A DNA stretch of 11,504 nt from Prevotella sp. (GTDB taxonomy: Bacteria > Bacteroidota > Bacteroidia > Bacteroidales > Bacteroidaceae), in NCBI GenBank assembly GCA_021204605.1, contig JAJPZD010000143.1, positions 1 through 11,504 of the forward strand, read 5' to 3'. Below, in pieces: positions 1-7,491 of the stretch. How positions within the stretch are numbered: position 1 is the first letter of the stretch; the number at the start of each line of letters is the position of its first letter. Both the position numbers and the translations under genes were made by a program. The notes beneath the pieces were generated by a model, which searched no databases, had not been told where the DNA came from, and saw only the letters and a program-made list of their open reading frames with translations.

Positions 1-38
1 AGGGTCTTTCCGAAGCGTCTTATATTGAAGTTTTCCAT
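1..38 (-). CDS. Start of a gene downstream of the ABC ATPase, probably the ABC permease (partial)
   Basis: The minus strand carries an ATG at 38-36 followed by an open frame to the window edge, reading MENFNIRRFGKT. It begins 51 bp after the stop codon of the ABC ATP-binding gene on the same strand, so it is probably the next gene of that operon. Permeases paired with this type of Bacteroidetes ATP-binding protein often start with a short basic cytosolic segment before the first membrane helix, which fits these residues, but no membrane segment lies inside the window. There is no clear Shine-Dalgarno sequence; the upstream bases are A-rich, as is usual in Bacteroidetes. The permease call is an inference from position. 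That a coding start lies here is moderately likely. Confidence 0.5.
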   Translation of the reverse strand, partial: MENFNIRRFGKT

Positions 39-89
39 TTTGTTTCGTTTTTTGTCGTTTTCAAAAAAATATCGTCGGTATCAATTTTA

Positions 90-914
90 TCAGAGTGTGA
101 TTTCCTTCTTTGTAACGGCGTTGAACAACAGTTCAAGGTTGAGCTGGGTATCGGCATCGCCTGTTTCCTTGCGTGTTATCACGGCGTTGCCCATTGGTGA
201 TGGCTCCGAATAGAGGACATCCTCTGTGGAACGGTCCAGCGTCCTGTACTCGAAATTGTATTTCTCGCAGATGTCAGACACCGATGTATTCACCAACAAC
301 TGTGTGTTGTCAAGAATCAGGATGTGGTCAAGCAGGTTTTCAACATCGTGAACTTGATGGGTGGAAATTATCATCATACGCTCCTCACTCATGTTGTTGG
401 CAATCACTTTTCGGAACTGACTTTTTGAGGGGATGTCGAGGCCGTTTGTCGGCTCATCCATCAACAACAACCTGGTATTGGCAGCGAGGGCAAAACTCAT
501 ATATACCTTTTTCTTCTGTCCCATGGAAAGCTCTTTCATGTTGACGTCGTATGGCAGTTCGAAGTCGCGCAGGCAACTTTCCAATGTCTGATGACTGAAA
601 TTGGGGTAGAACGGCTCATGTATCTTTACGTATGTGTCAAGTTTCATAGACAACACCTCAAATTCCTCCGGGACAAGGAATGTCTCACGCAGTATCTCAG
701 CATAGTGTTTGCTTGTATCACTACCGTCAAAGGTGATTGAGCCCCCTTTCTGGCGCAACAACCCACTGATGAGATATAACAAGGTTGACTTCCCCGTACC
801 GTTCTTGCCAAGCAAGCCATATATGGTGTTGTCATTGAGCTCAAGGTTGAAACCGTCGAACACATACCGCCTCATGCCGCTATATCTGTACTTTAAATCG
901 CTGATTTTTATCAT
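90..914 (-). CDS. ABC transporter ATP-binding protein (export type, YtrB/BcrA-like)
   Basis: This 274-residue protein is a complete single ABC nucleotide-binding domain with a short C-terminal extension. It should power a membrane permease on the cytoplasmic face. Visible motifs are Walker A GKNGTGKST (36-44), signature LSMGQ (129-133, with Met in place of the usual central Gly of LSGGQ), Walker B LLLMDEP (149-155), D-loop GLD (158-160) and the switch histidine in STHQ (H186). The Q-loop region reads VPEE (81-84), with Glu where many family members have Gln. The last ~60 residues after the core are not recognisable. The start at 914 is supported by a strong GGGAGG six bases upstream. An operator and promoter lie upstream and a probable permease follows, a layout typical of GntR-controlled ABC exporters for stress or antimicrobial response. 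The substrate cannot be inferred. No regulator gene is present between operator and ATPase. Confidence 0.9.
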   Translation of the reverse strand: MIKISDLKYRYSGMRRYVFDGFNLELNDNTIYGLLGKNGTGKSTLLYLISGLLRQKGGSITFDGSDTSKHYAEILRETFLVPEEFEVLSMKLDTYVKIHEPFYPNFSHQTLESCLRDFELPYDVNMKELSMGQKKKVYMSFALAANTRLLLMDEPTNGLDIPSKSQFRKVIANNMSEERMMIISTHQVHDVENLLDHILILDNTQLLVNTSVSDICEKYNFEYRTLDRSTEDVLYSEPSPMGNAVITRKETGDADTQLNLELLFNAVTKKEITL

Positions 915-920
915 CTTCTT

Positions 921-926
921 CCTCCC
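921..926 (-). promoter_or_regulatory. Shine-Dalgarno sequence of the ABC ATPase gene
   Basis: The minus strand reads GGGAGG six bases before the ATG at 914-912. It stands out because the other genes in this window have no convincing Shine-Dalgarno sequence. It fixes the start codon of the ABC gene. Confidence 0.7.
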
Positions 927-988
927 TTGCTTTTATTTTTCTTTTTTTATGATTGCTTTTAAATATTATTGTCGTTTTGCCCTGTAAT

Positions 989-1012
989 AGTGTACTAAGG
1001 TAATAGTACACT
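989..1012. promoter_or_regulatory. Operator-like inverted repeat over the ABC operon start site (GntR/YtrA type)
   Basis: AGTGTACTA (989-997) and TAGTACACT (1004-1012) form a perfect 9-bp inverted repeat separated by six bases. It lies immediately downstream of the minus-strand -7 box at 1014-1021, so it covers the expected transcription start. A bound protein would block initiation. From memory, YtrA-subfamily GntR repressors of Firmicutes ABC operons recognise repeats with AGTGTA and TACACT half-sites about 13 bp apart; here those half-sites are 12 bp apart. A repressor site is therefore the best reading. A direct repeat GTAATAGT (984-991 and 1000-1007) overlaps it. The regulator gene is not in the window. 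Confidence 0.7.
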
Positions 1013-1013
1013 G

Positions 1014-1045
1014 CAAATGTATTGCAACAATACAAAACTTCCAAA
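1014..1045 (-). promoter_or_regulatory. Bacteroidetes-type promoter of the ABC operon
   Basis: On the minus strand, TTTG (1045-1042), a 20-bp spacer and TACATTTG (1021-1014) match the Bacteroidetes primary promoter TTTG-N19-21-TAnnTTTG exactly. The predicted start near 1008 lies inside the inverted repeat at 989-1012. The resulting leader is about 90 nt long. This is the only promoter in the window with both elements intact. Confidence 0.75.
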
Positions 1046-1170
1046 TTATTTTGTGGAAAAAATTGAGAGCAGCCATATTTTTAACTTTTGTTCACAATAT
1101 TCCATGCTGTATGTACTGTCAATATAAAATGTAAAGTTATAGAATGTTTTTCTTGTACGGATATTTTTTG

Positions 1171-1178
1171 TAACTTTG
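1171..1178 (+). promoter_or_regulatory. -7 promoter box of the HTH-methyltransferase gene
   Basis: TAACTTTG matches TAnnTTTG. The upstream -33 element is degenerate (a T-rich run at 1147-1151). The box ends only nine bases before the ATG at 1188, so the message should begin within a few bases of the start codon. An in-frame TTG at 1176 overlaps this box and so cannot be the translation start if the promoter is real. Confidence 0.6.
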
Positions 1179-1187
1179 CAATTCAGA

Positions 1188-2561
1188 ATGTGTACGAGGA
1201 ACAATACATTTGGGGAGAAACTCAAGCAGCTTAGGCTTGTCAGCGGCATCGCTTGTGAAGAGATTTGTAATGACATCGGTATTTCATCAGACAATCTGCA
1301 AGATATTGAGTCGGGATTTACCGTGCCTGATTGGGAACTGATAGTGAGATTTGCCTCATTGTACCAGCAGGATGAGGAATGGCTGTTGGCGCAACTCATC
1401 AGTGATGAGGCTATGAAATGGGATGTCAAAGACGAAGACAACGGTATAGTCTCGGAGCCTACAAGTGTGGCGTACAAGCAGAAAGCCTTATTCGAGGAAA
1501 CATCGCTTTACAACCCATACAAATTAGAAAGCCGCCGTTACATCGGCAGTAAGGCGAAACTAACAGATTGGATAATTGGAGTGATTAAAAGAGAAGCTCC
1601 AGATACACATACTTTCTGCGATATCTTTTCGGGAACAGGTTCTGTGGCGAATAAGGCATTAGACATATATGATAAGGTGATAGTAAATGACACACTCGTA
1701 TCAAACCATGTGATTTATGGCGCTTTCTTCGGCAAGGGCGAATGGAACAGGGATAAGCTGTGTTCCATATTGGATAAATACAATGCAATCAACCCCAATG
1801 ATGTGGAAGAGAATTGGTTTTCTGAAAACTATGGAGGAAAATATTTCTCAAACGATATTGCTAAAATGATAGGCTATGTCAGGCAGGACATAGAAAACAA
1901 AAAGTCTTTCTTGTCGGAAAAAGAATGTGACATATTGCTTGCATCATTGATATATTGTATGGACCGATTGGCGAATACTGTCGGGCATTATGATGCGTAC
2001 ATAAAGAAGATAATAAAGCCGCAGGAGTTTTCCCTGAGATTAGTCAACGCCCGTTCTCTTGACAATGTGGAGATACATCAGGAAGATGCCAACAAGTTGG
2101 CCAAAAAGGTCAAGGCTGATGTGGTATATTTGGATCCGCCTTATAACTCACGTCAGTATTGCCGTTTCTATCATGTCTATGAGACTCTTGTCAAGTGGGA
2201 TATGCCAAAACTTTATGGCGTTGCGTTGAAGCCCAAACCAGAGAACATGAGTATTTATTGCACTTCGAGAGCAGTGGATGCCTTCGAGGATTTGATCTAT
2301 TCCCTTGATGCCAAGGTGATAGTGGTGTCATACAACAACACTTACAATTCAAAGAGCAATTCCTCGAAAAACAAGATACGTCTCAGTCAAATCAAGCGAA
2401 TACTTGACAGTTGTGGGAGTACCACTATCTACGAGCATCGGCATCAGTTCTTCAATGCCGGAAAGACGAGTTTTGAAGGCCACAAGGAGTTTTTATTTGT
2501 CACTAAAATTGATGAAAACAAACGAAATAGATCGCTCACCACTCTTTTACGTTGGGGATAA
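1188..2561 (+). CDS. XRE-like HTH fused to an alpha-class (D12) N6-adenine DNA methyltransferase
   Basis: This 457-residue cytoplasmic protein should transfer a methyl group from S-adenosylmethionine to adenine N6 at a specific DNA site. Residues ~7-70 look like an XRE helix-turn-helix (TFGEKLKQLR, then GISSDNLQDIE). The methyltransferase begins near 112 with motif X (RRYIGSK, 117-123). It continues with SAM-binding motif I (DIFSGTG, 145-151), an acidic motif II (D168), GHYDAY (267-272) and catalytic motif IV DPPY (316-319) followed by NSRQY. The order X-I-IV defines the alpha class, resembling M.FokI-like enzymes. A late GKTSFEGHKEFLFV segment (425-438) fits the family C-terminus. The start at 1188 is chosen because the alternative TTG at 1176 overlaps the -7 box. 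No endonuclease is adjacent, so it appears solitary. Its base composition is visibly more AT-rich than dxs, which suggests acquisition. The HTH may mediate self-regulation. The target sequence is unknown. Confidence 0.88.
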   Translation: MCTRNNTFGEKLKQLRLVSGIACEEICNDIGISSDNLQDIESGFTVPDWELIVRFASLYQQDEEWLLAQLISDEAMKWDVKDEDNGIVSEPTSVAYKQKALFEETSLYNPYKLESRRYIGSKAKLTDWIIGVIKREAPDTHTFCDIFSGTGSVANKALDIYDKVIVNDTLVSNHVIYGAFFGKGEWNRDKLCSILDKYNAINPNDVEENWFSENYGGKYFSNDIAKMIGYVRQDIENKKSFLSEKECDILLASLIYCMDRLANTVGHYDAYIKKIIKPQEFSLRLVNARSLDNVEIHQEDANKLAKKVKADVVYLDPPYNSRQYCRFYHVYETLVKWDMPKLYGVALKPKPENMSIYCTSRAVDAFEDLIYSLDAKVIVVSYNNTYNSKSNSSKNKIRLSQIKRILDSCGSTTIYEHRHQFFNAGKTSFEGHKEFLFVTKIDENKRNRSLTTLLRWG

Positions 2562-2643
2562 ATACAAACTGATAAAAGAAAGTTGTGTCTTTTCCGATTA
2601 GGCGATTTTTCACTTAAAAAGTCTATATTTCAGAAAAAATATG

Positions 2644-2651
2644 TAAGTTTG
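2644..2651 (+). promoter_or_regulatory. -7 promoter box of dxs
   Basis: TAAGTTTG matches TAnnTTTG and lies 21 bases before the dxs ATG at 2673. No good -33 TTTG is seen at the usual distance. It supports the ATG at 2673 over an upstream in-frame TTG at 2583, which would place the promoter inside the coding region. It also suggests that dxs-trkA-trkH is transcribed separately from the methyltransferase. Confidence 0.55.
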
Positions 2652-2672
2652 CATGCTATATTCTTGGAGATA

Positions 2673-4595
2673 ATGACAGGAACCAGTGAATTCAGTCTTT
2701 TAGACGGCATAAATATACCTTCAGACTTAAGAAAATTACAAACAAGCCAGCTCCCACAGTTATGCGATGAGCTGAGGGAAGATATATTAGAGGAATTGTC
2801 CACCAATCCCGGGCATTTGGCATCGAGCTTAGGAGCTGTGGAGCTGACTGTCGCACTGCACTATGTGTTCAACACACCTGAAGATAGGCTGGTGTGGGAC
2901 GTGGGGCATCAGGCATACGGGCACAAGATACTTACAGGGCGCAAAGATATTTTCTATACGAACAGAAAGCTGAATGGCATACGCCCGTTTCCCTCCCCAT
3001 TGGAGAGTGAATACGACAGCTTTATATGCGGTCATGCCTCCAACTCTATTTCGGCGGCATTGGGTATGGCTGTGGCTGCGAAGAAATTAGATATCGGCAA
3101 CCGACACGTAGTGGCGGTAATCGGTGATGGAGCGATGAGTGGCGGTTTGGCTTTCGAGGGTCTCAATAACGTCTCCTCTACGCCAAATGATATGCTCATT
3201 GTTCTCAACGACAACAACATGAGCATCGACAGGAGCGTGGGAGGCATGCGGCAGGCACTGCTGAGACTAAACACTGGAAAAACTTACAACCGCATTAGGT
3301 TCCAACTCACGAAGTGGCTCAACTCACGTGGCTACCTCAATGATGACAGACGCCACAGCCTGATACGTCTCAACAATGCGCTCAAATCGGCAATCAGTCA
3401 TCAACAGAACATATTCGAGGGCCTTAACATAAGATATTTCGGTCCTTTCGATGGCCACAATGTGATTGAGATTGTAAGGATACTGAGGCAACTGAAGGAC
3501 ATGAAAGGTCCGAAACTGCTTCACCTACATACTGTGAAAGGGCATGGCTATACTCCAGCAGAGCGCAATGCCACGGATTGGCACAATCCAGGGAAATTCA
3601 ACATCGACAGCGGGGAGCGCATAATACCCGATGCAACCAATGAGCCGCCCAAATACCAGACTGTGTTCGGGGAGACGCTTTTAGAACTATCCAAGGCAAA
3701 TCCGCGTATTGTAGGGGTAACACCCGCCATGCCGACGGGCTGCTCGATGAACATTATGATGCAGGAGATGCCCGACAGGACTTTCGATGTGGGAATTGCA
3801 GAAGGCCACTCCGTGACTTTTTCCGCAGGTATGGCGAAAGACGGTTTGCTGCCGTTCTGCAATATCTACAGCTCGTTCTCGCAACGGGCATACGATAATG
3901 TGATACATGATGTCGCCATTCTAAAGTTGCCGGTCGTGCTGTGCCTTGACCGTGCCGGACTTGTTGGCGAGGATGGCGTGACCCACCATGGTGCTTTCGA
4001 CATTGCGGCATTGAGGGCAATACCTAACCTGATAATAGCCTCGCCGATGAACGAGCGGGAGCTTCGCAACCTGATGTACTCCGCCCAAAGCAGCAACAAG
4101 GGGCCATACGTCATCAGATATCCTCGCGGAAAAGGTGTGCTTACAGACTGGCGTTGCAGGTTCGAGGAGATTCATACCGGCACCGGGCGAAGACTGAGAA
4201 ACGGCAGGAACGTGGCAGTGCTGTCAATAGGGCATATCGGGAACAATGTCACAAAGGCAATCGAGATGGCAGAGAGGAGCGACAGCAACCTGAAAATCGG
4301 TCATTATGACATGCGTTTCGTAAAGCCTTTGGATGAAAAACTTCTTGAAGAGGTCGTCAACTCTTATGGCGACATAATAACAGTAGAGGATGGCGTGCGC
4401 AATGGTGGGTTCGGCTCCGCCATTCTTGAATGGATTGAGGATCACGGCTATACAACAAAGGTAACGCGCCTCGGCCTGCCTGACACTTTTATAGAGCATG
4501 GCACTGTCGCAGAGCTGCAGGAAATAGCGGGTATAGATCCTGGCACAATAGTGGCCACAATACTTGGCATTGCGGCGAAAAGGAATTTTTTATAA
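2673..4595 (+). CDS. dxs: 1-deoxy-D-xylulose-5-phosphate synthase
   Basis: Dxs condenses pyruvate and glyceraldehyde-3-phosphate, using thiamine diphosphate, to give 1-deoxy-D-xylulose-5-phosphate. This is the first step of the MEP isoprenoid pathway and also feeds thiamine and pyridoxal synthesis. The 640-residue length is normal. The N-terminal part has the HLASSLG segment (48-54), GHASNSISAALG (120-131) and the thiamine-diphosphate/Mg motif GDGAMS (151-156) with LNDNN about 22 residues on. The transketolase-like middle domain holds the catalytic glutamate in GIAEGH (E377) and the segment DRAGLVGEDGVTHHGAFD (starting near 426). A C-terminal transketolase domain follows. The ATG at 2673 is preferred because family homology begins just after it and a -7 box lies at 2644-2651. 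trkA starts 12 bp after the stop, so the two are probably co-transcribed. Confidence 0.97.
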   Translation: MTGTSEFSLLDGINIPSDLRKLQTSQLPQLCDELREDILEELSTNPGHLASSLGAVELTVALHYVFNTPEDRLVWDVGHQAYGHKILTGRKDIFYTNRKLNGIRPFPSPLESEYDSFICGHASNSISAALGMAVAAKKLDIGNRHVVAVIGDGAMSGGLAFEGLNNVSSTPNDMLIVLNDNNMSIDRSVGGMRQALLRLNTGKTYNRIRFQLTKWLNSRGYLNDDRRHSLIRLNNALKSAISHQQNIFEGLNIRYFGPFDGHNVIEIVRILRQLKDMKGPKLLHLHTVKGHGYTPAERNATDWHNPGKFNIDSGERIIPDATNEPPKYQTVFGETLLELSKANPRIVGVTPAMPTGCSMNIMMQEMPDRTFDVGIAEGHSVTFSAGMAKDGLLPFCNIYSSFSQRAYDNVIHDVAILKLPVVLCLDRAGLVGEDGVTHHGAFDIAALRAIPNLIIASPMNERELRNLMYSAQSSNKGPYVIRYPRGKGVLTDWRCRFEEIHTGTGRRLRNGRNVAVLSIGHIGNNVTKAIEMAERSDSNLKIGHYDMRFVKPLDEKLLEEVVNSYGDIITVEDGVRNGGFGSAILEWIEDHGYTTKVTRLGLPDTFIEHGTVAELQEIAGIDPGTIVATILGIAAKRNFL

Positions 4596-4607
4596 ACAGC
4601 AACACGT

Positions 4608-5951
4608 ATGAAGATAATCATTGCGGGGGCAAAAGCCATAGGAACACATTTAGCGAAATTCCTCTCGCGTAACAACCACGATATCACCCTCATCGACGAG
4701 GATGAAGAGCGTCTCAGCAACCTGAGCAGCGACTATGATCTGATGACTATACACGCATCTCCGTCGAGTATCTCTGCAATGAATGAGGCGGATGTGCATC
4801 ATTGTGACCTGTACATCGGGGTAACACTAAACGAGGATCTCAATATCAACTGCTGTATTATCGCCAAGGCACTCGGTGCGAAGAAAACAGTGGCCAAGAT
4901 TAACAATGAGGAGTTTCTCAACCGCGACATGGTAGCCCTGTTCAACCGTCTCGGCATCGACAAGCTCATCTATCCTGAAAGCCTTGCCGCACATGACATC
5001 ATCAACGGGCTTAAGATGAGCTGGGTGCGCCTACGCTGGGACGTACACGACGGTGCGCTTATCATGCTGGGTATAAAACTGCGTGAAACGTGCGAAATTC
5101 TCAATCAACCTCTCAAAGAGCTTTGCAAGCCTGAGACTCCTTATCATATCGTGGCGATAAAACGCGGTGGCGAGACTATCATCCCACGTGGCGACGACAT
5201 CCTGAAAATATATGATGTCGTGTATTTCATGACTACCCGCAACTATATTCCTTACATCCGCAAGATAGTGGGTAAGGAACATTATGTTGACGTGAAAAAC
5301 GTGATGATTATGGGCGGTGGTGACACGGCGGTCAGGGCTGCTCTCGTACTGCCCGAATACATGACTGCGAAAATCATTGAGATCGACGAGAAACGCTGTG
5401 AGTATATAAATGAGGTAGTCAACAACAAGAACATCATGGTAATCAACGGCGATGGGCGTGACATACCTTTGCTCGTAGAGGAGGCTATCAGAAACACGCA
5501 GGCCTTCGTGGCTCTTACGGAAAATGCAGAAACGAACATACTCGCTTGCCTTACGGCGAAACGCATGGGGGTGCGCAAGACAATCGCAATGGTAGAGAAC
5601 ATCGACTATGTAAGCATGGCGGAGAGCCTCGATATCGGAACGATAATCAACCGCAAGGCTATCGCGGCGAGCCATATCTACCAAATGCTGCTTGATGCAG
5701 ACACCGAGAATACCCGCTTCCTCATGAACGCTAATGCGGATGTCGTTGAGTTCACCGCTCAGCAGGGTTCAAAAATCACAAAGAAGAAAGTGTATGAGCT
5801 GGGGCTTCCGTATGGCATGACTATCGGCGGCCTGGTGCGAAATGGCGAGGGTATGCTGGTATCGGGCGGTTCCCAGATAGAGCCCGGTGATACAGTGGTG
5901 GTTTACTGCCATGACATCAATGTGGAAAAGATTGAAAAACTATTCAAGTAA
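4608..5951 (+). CDS. trkA: Trk K+ uptake regulatory subunit TrkA (two RCK domains)
   Basis: TrkA is the cytoplasmic nucleotide-binding ring that gates the K+ channel TrkH. This 447-residue protein has the full tandem layout: Rossmann RCK_N (1-~125), RCK_C (~140-225), second Rossmann (~230-350) and second RCK_C (~370-447). The second nucleotide loop is IMGGGDTA (234-241), with the acidic residue after strand 2 at D260. The first loop reads GAKAIG (7-12): the central glycine of the usual GxGxxG is lysine (K9, codon AAA at 4632-4634), while D30 at the end of strand 2 is kept. This may alter NAD(H) or ATP binding in the first half. trkH follows after 16 bp, so channel and regulator are co-encoded. 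No promoter box is seen in the 12 bp after dxs. Confidence 0.95.
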   Translation: MKIIIAGAKAIGTHLAKFLSRNNHDITLIDEDEERLSNLSSDYDLMTIHASPSSISAMNEADVHHCDLYIGVTLNEDLNINCCIIAKALGAKKTVAKINNEEFLNRDMVALFNRLGIDKLIYPESLAAHDIINGLKMSWVRLRWDVHDGALIMLGIKLRETCEILNQPLKELCKPETPYHIVAIKRGGETIIPRGDDILKIYDVVYFMTTRNYIPYIRKIVGKEHYVDVKNVMIMGGGDTAVRAALVLPEYMTAKIIEIDEKRCEYINEVVNNKNIMVINGDGRDIPLLVEEAIRNTQAFVALTENAETNILACLTAKRMGVRKTIAMVENIDYVSMAESLDIGTIINRKAIAASHIYQMLLDADTENTRFLMNANADVVEFTAQQGSKITKKKVYELGLPYGMTIGGLVRNGEGMLVSGGSQIEPGDTVVVYCHDINVEKIEKLFK

Positions 5952-5967
5952 CTCTCAATTTTAAATT

Positions 5968-7425
5968 TTGATTAATTTCAAACTGATATATAAGATTTTA
6001 GGCTCGCTGCTCCTTATTGAGGCAACAATGCTGCTTCTCTGCATTGTGATGTCGTTTTATTACAAGGAGGACGATTCACTGGCTTTCATCGTAAGTCTTA
6101 TACTCACTGTTGTAATGGCTATCGGACTGAAATACTTAGGCCGCGAGGCAGTGAACAGCATGGGAAGGCGCGACGCTTATCTCCTTGTTACGCTCACCTG
6201 GGTGATCTTCAGCATCTTCGGTGCTTTTCCTTTTATCATAAGCGGTTATCTTACAAACTATACCGATGCCTTCTTCGAGACGATGTCGGGGTTCACCACA
6301 ACAGGTGCATCAATACTCAATGACATTGAGGCGTTGCCTCATGCGCTGCTGTTATGGCGCTCTATGCTGCAGTGGATTGGCGGTCTCGGTATAGTGTTCT
6401 TCACTATCGCTATCCTTCCTTCTCTCGTTGGAGGCAGTGTGAGGGTATTCTCGGCAGAGGCAACGGGCCCTATAAGGTCTAAACTGCACCCCCGGCTCAG
6501 TATGACGGCAAAGTCTATCTGGATTATTTACCTGTTCCTTACCGTTGGCTGCGCAGTGTGCTTCTATATTGCGGGCATGGATCCTTTTGACTGTCTGAAC
6601 TATGCGATGACAGTTTCTGCGACAGGTGGGTTTGCCCCTCATAATGACAGTACCGCTTATTTCCATTCCACTGCTATTGACTACATCACTATTGTGTTCA
6701 TGTTCCTTGCGGGAGTAAATTTCACAATGATGTATATGGCTTTGTTCAGAGGGAAGATAAAGGACTTGTTTAAGGACACCGAGTTGAGGTTCTATATACT
6801 TCTTGTCGTTATGGCGACCGCAGGCATCTTGTTCTTCCTGATAAGGGATATGAGCTTGAATCTTGCTGATTCACTGCGCTATGCACTTTTTGAGGTGGTC
6901 TCACTGATTACCACAACGGGGATGTTCAACACCGATGCCGGACAATGGCCGAATATCACGTGGATAATCCTATGTGTCTGTATGTTCTTCGGCGCTTGCG
7001 CCGGCAGTACAAGTGGCGGTTTCAAGTGCATTAGAGGACTGATGCTATTCAGGATTGTAAGGAACGAGTTCAACCGTATTATCCATCCGAGAGCAATATT
7101 GCCCGTAAGGGTGAAAGGCGGCAATGTGCCTTATCAGGCACAAGTCACGCTGCTTGTATTTCTGTGTATTTACATGGTGCTGACCATTCTCGCCTTTCTG
7201 GTGCTTGCCTGTTTTGGAATAAGTCCGTCCAACGCTTTCACAATAGCCTTGAGTTGTTCAAGCAATGTGGGTCCGGCATTTGGACCAGATATCGGTCCTA
7301 CAGCATCATGGAGCTTGCTACCTGTTGCGGCGAAATGGATATGCTCTATCCTCATGCTCATGGGACGTCTCGAATTCTTCAGTGTGCTCGTTTTATTCAC
7401 GCCGGCATTCTGGAAAGAAAACTAA
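5968..7425 (+). CDS. trkH: Trk K+ channel subunit TrkH
   Basis: TrkH is the inner-membrane K+-conducting subunit that works with TrkA. The 485-residue protein has four membrane-pore-membrane repeats, and all four selectivity-filter strands can be seen: FTTTGAS (109-115), SATGGF (217-222), ITTTGMF (314-320) and SNVGPAF (432-438). Each keeps the key glycine (113, 220, 318, 435). The GSTSGGFKCIR segment (346-356) in the third repeat matches the conserved gating-region sequence. The start is a TTG at 5968. The next Met lies at residue 21, inside the first hydrophobic helix (LLLIEATMLLL), so starting there would truncate the membrane segment. No Shine-Dalgarno is visible and the leader is AT-rich. 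The 16-bp gap to trkA supports co-transcription. Confidence 0.95.
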   Translation: MINFKLIYKILGSLLLIEATMLLLCIVMSFYYKEDDSLAFIVSLILTVVMAIGLKYLGREAVNSMGRRDAYLLVTLTWVIFSIFGAFPFIISGYLTNYTDAFFETMSGFTTTGASILNDIEALPHALLLWRSMLQWIGGLGIVFFTIAILPSLVGGSVRVFSAEATGPIRSKLHPRLSMTAKSIWIIYLFLTVGCAVCFYIAGMDPFDCLNYAMTVSATGGFAPHNDSTAYFHSTAIDYITIVFMFLAGVNFTMMYMALFRGKIKDLFKDTELRFYILLVVMATAGILFFLIRDMSLNLADSLRYALFEVVSLITTTGMFNTDAGQWPNITWIILCVCMFFGACAGSTSGGFKCIRGLMLFRIVRNEFNRIIHPRAILPVRVKGGNVPYQAQVTLLVFLCIYMVLTILAFLVLACFGISPSNAFTIALSCSSNVGPAFGPDIGPTASWSLLPVAAKWICSILMLMGRLEFFSVLVLFTPAFWKEN

Positions 7426-7491
7426 TGCTACATACGTCGCAAAATAAAAAGAATAAAGAAAAAATAGAATTTTTAATTTCGCTTCAGCGAT

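Noticed and set aside
173..544. A 123-codon plus-strand open frame over the ABC gene
   Set aside because: It is a shadow of the ABC ATP-binding gene, whose motifs are complete on the minus strand. The frame's translation is Cys/Trp-rich and matches nothing.
1046..1477. A 143-codon minus-strand open frame overlapping the methyltransferase start and the intergenic region
   Set aside because: It runs antisense through the HTH coding region and the ABC promoter, and its translation is Ser-rich without domain features. The promoter and operator signals explain the region better.
2562..2643. A hairpin terminator after the methyltransferase gene
   Set aside because: Short A/T complementary runs are present (AAAAGA with TCTTTT, TTTTT with AAAAA), but there is no G/C-containing stem and no following T-tract.
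5031..5684. A 217-codon open frame antisense to trkA
   Set aside because: It lies wholly within trkA, whose product has clear RCK domains. The antisense translation shows no recognisable domain and is rich in the His, Arg and Tyr expected from the reverse complement of a real gene.
7474..7481. TAATTTCG ahead of manA as a -7 box
   Set aside because: It has one mismatch to TAnnTTTG, no -33 element, and would put the start site at or beyond the ATG at 7492. Read-through from trkH is at least as likely.
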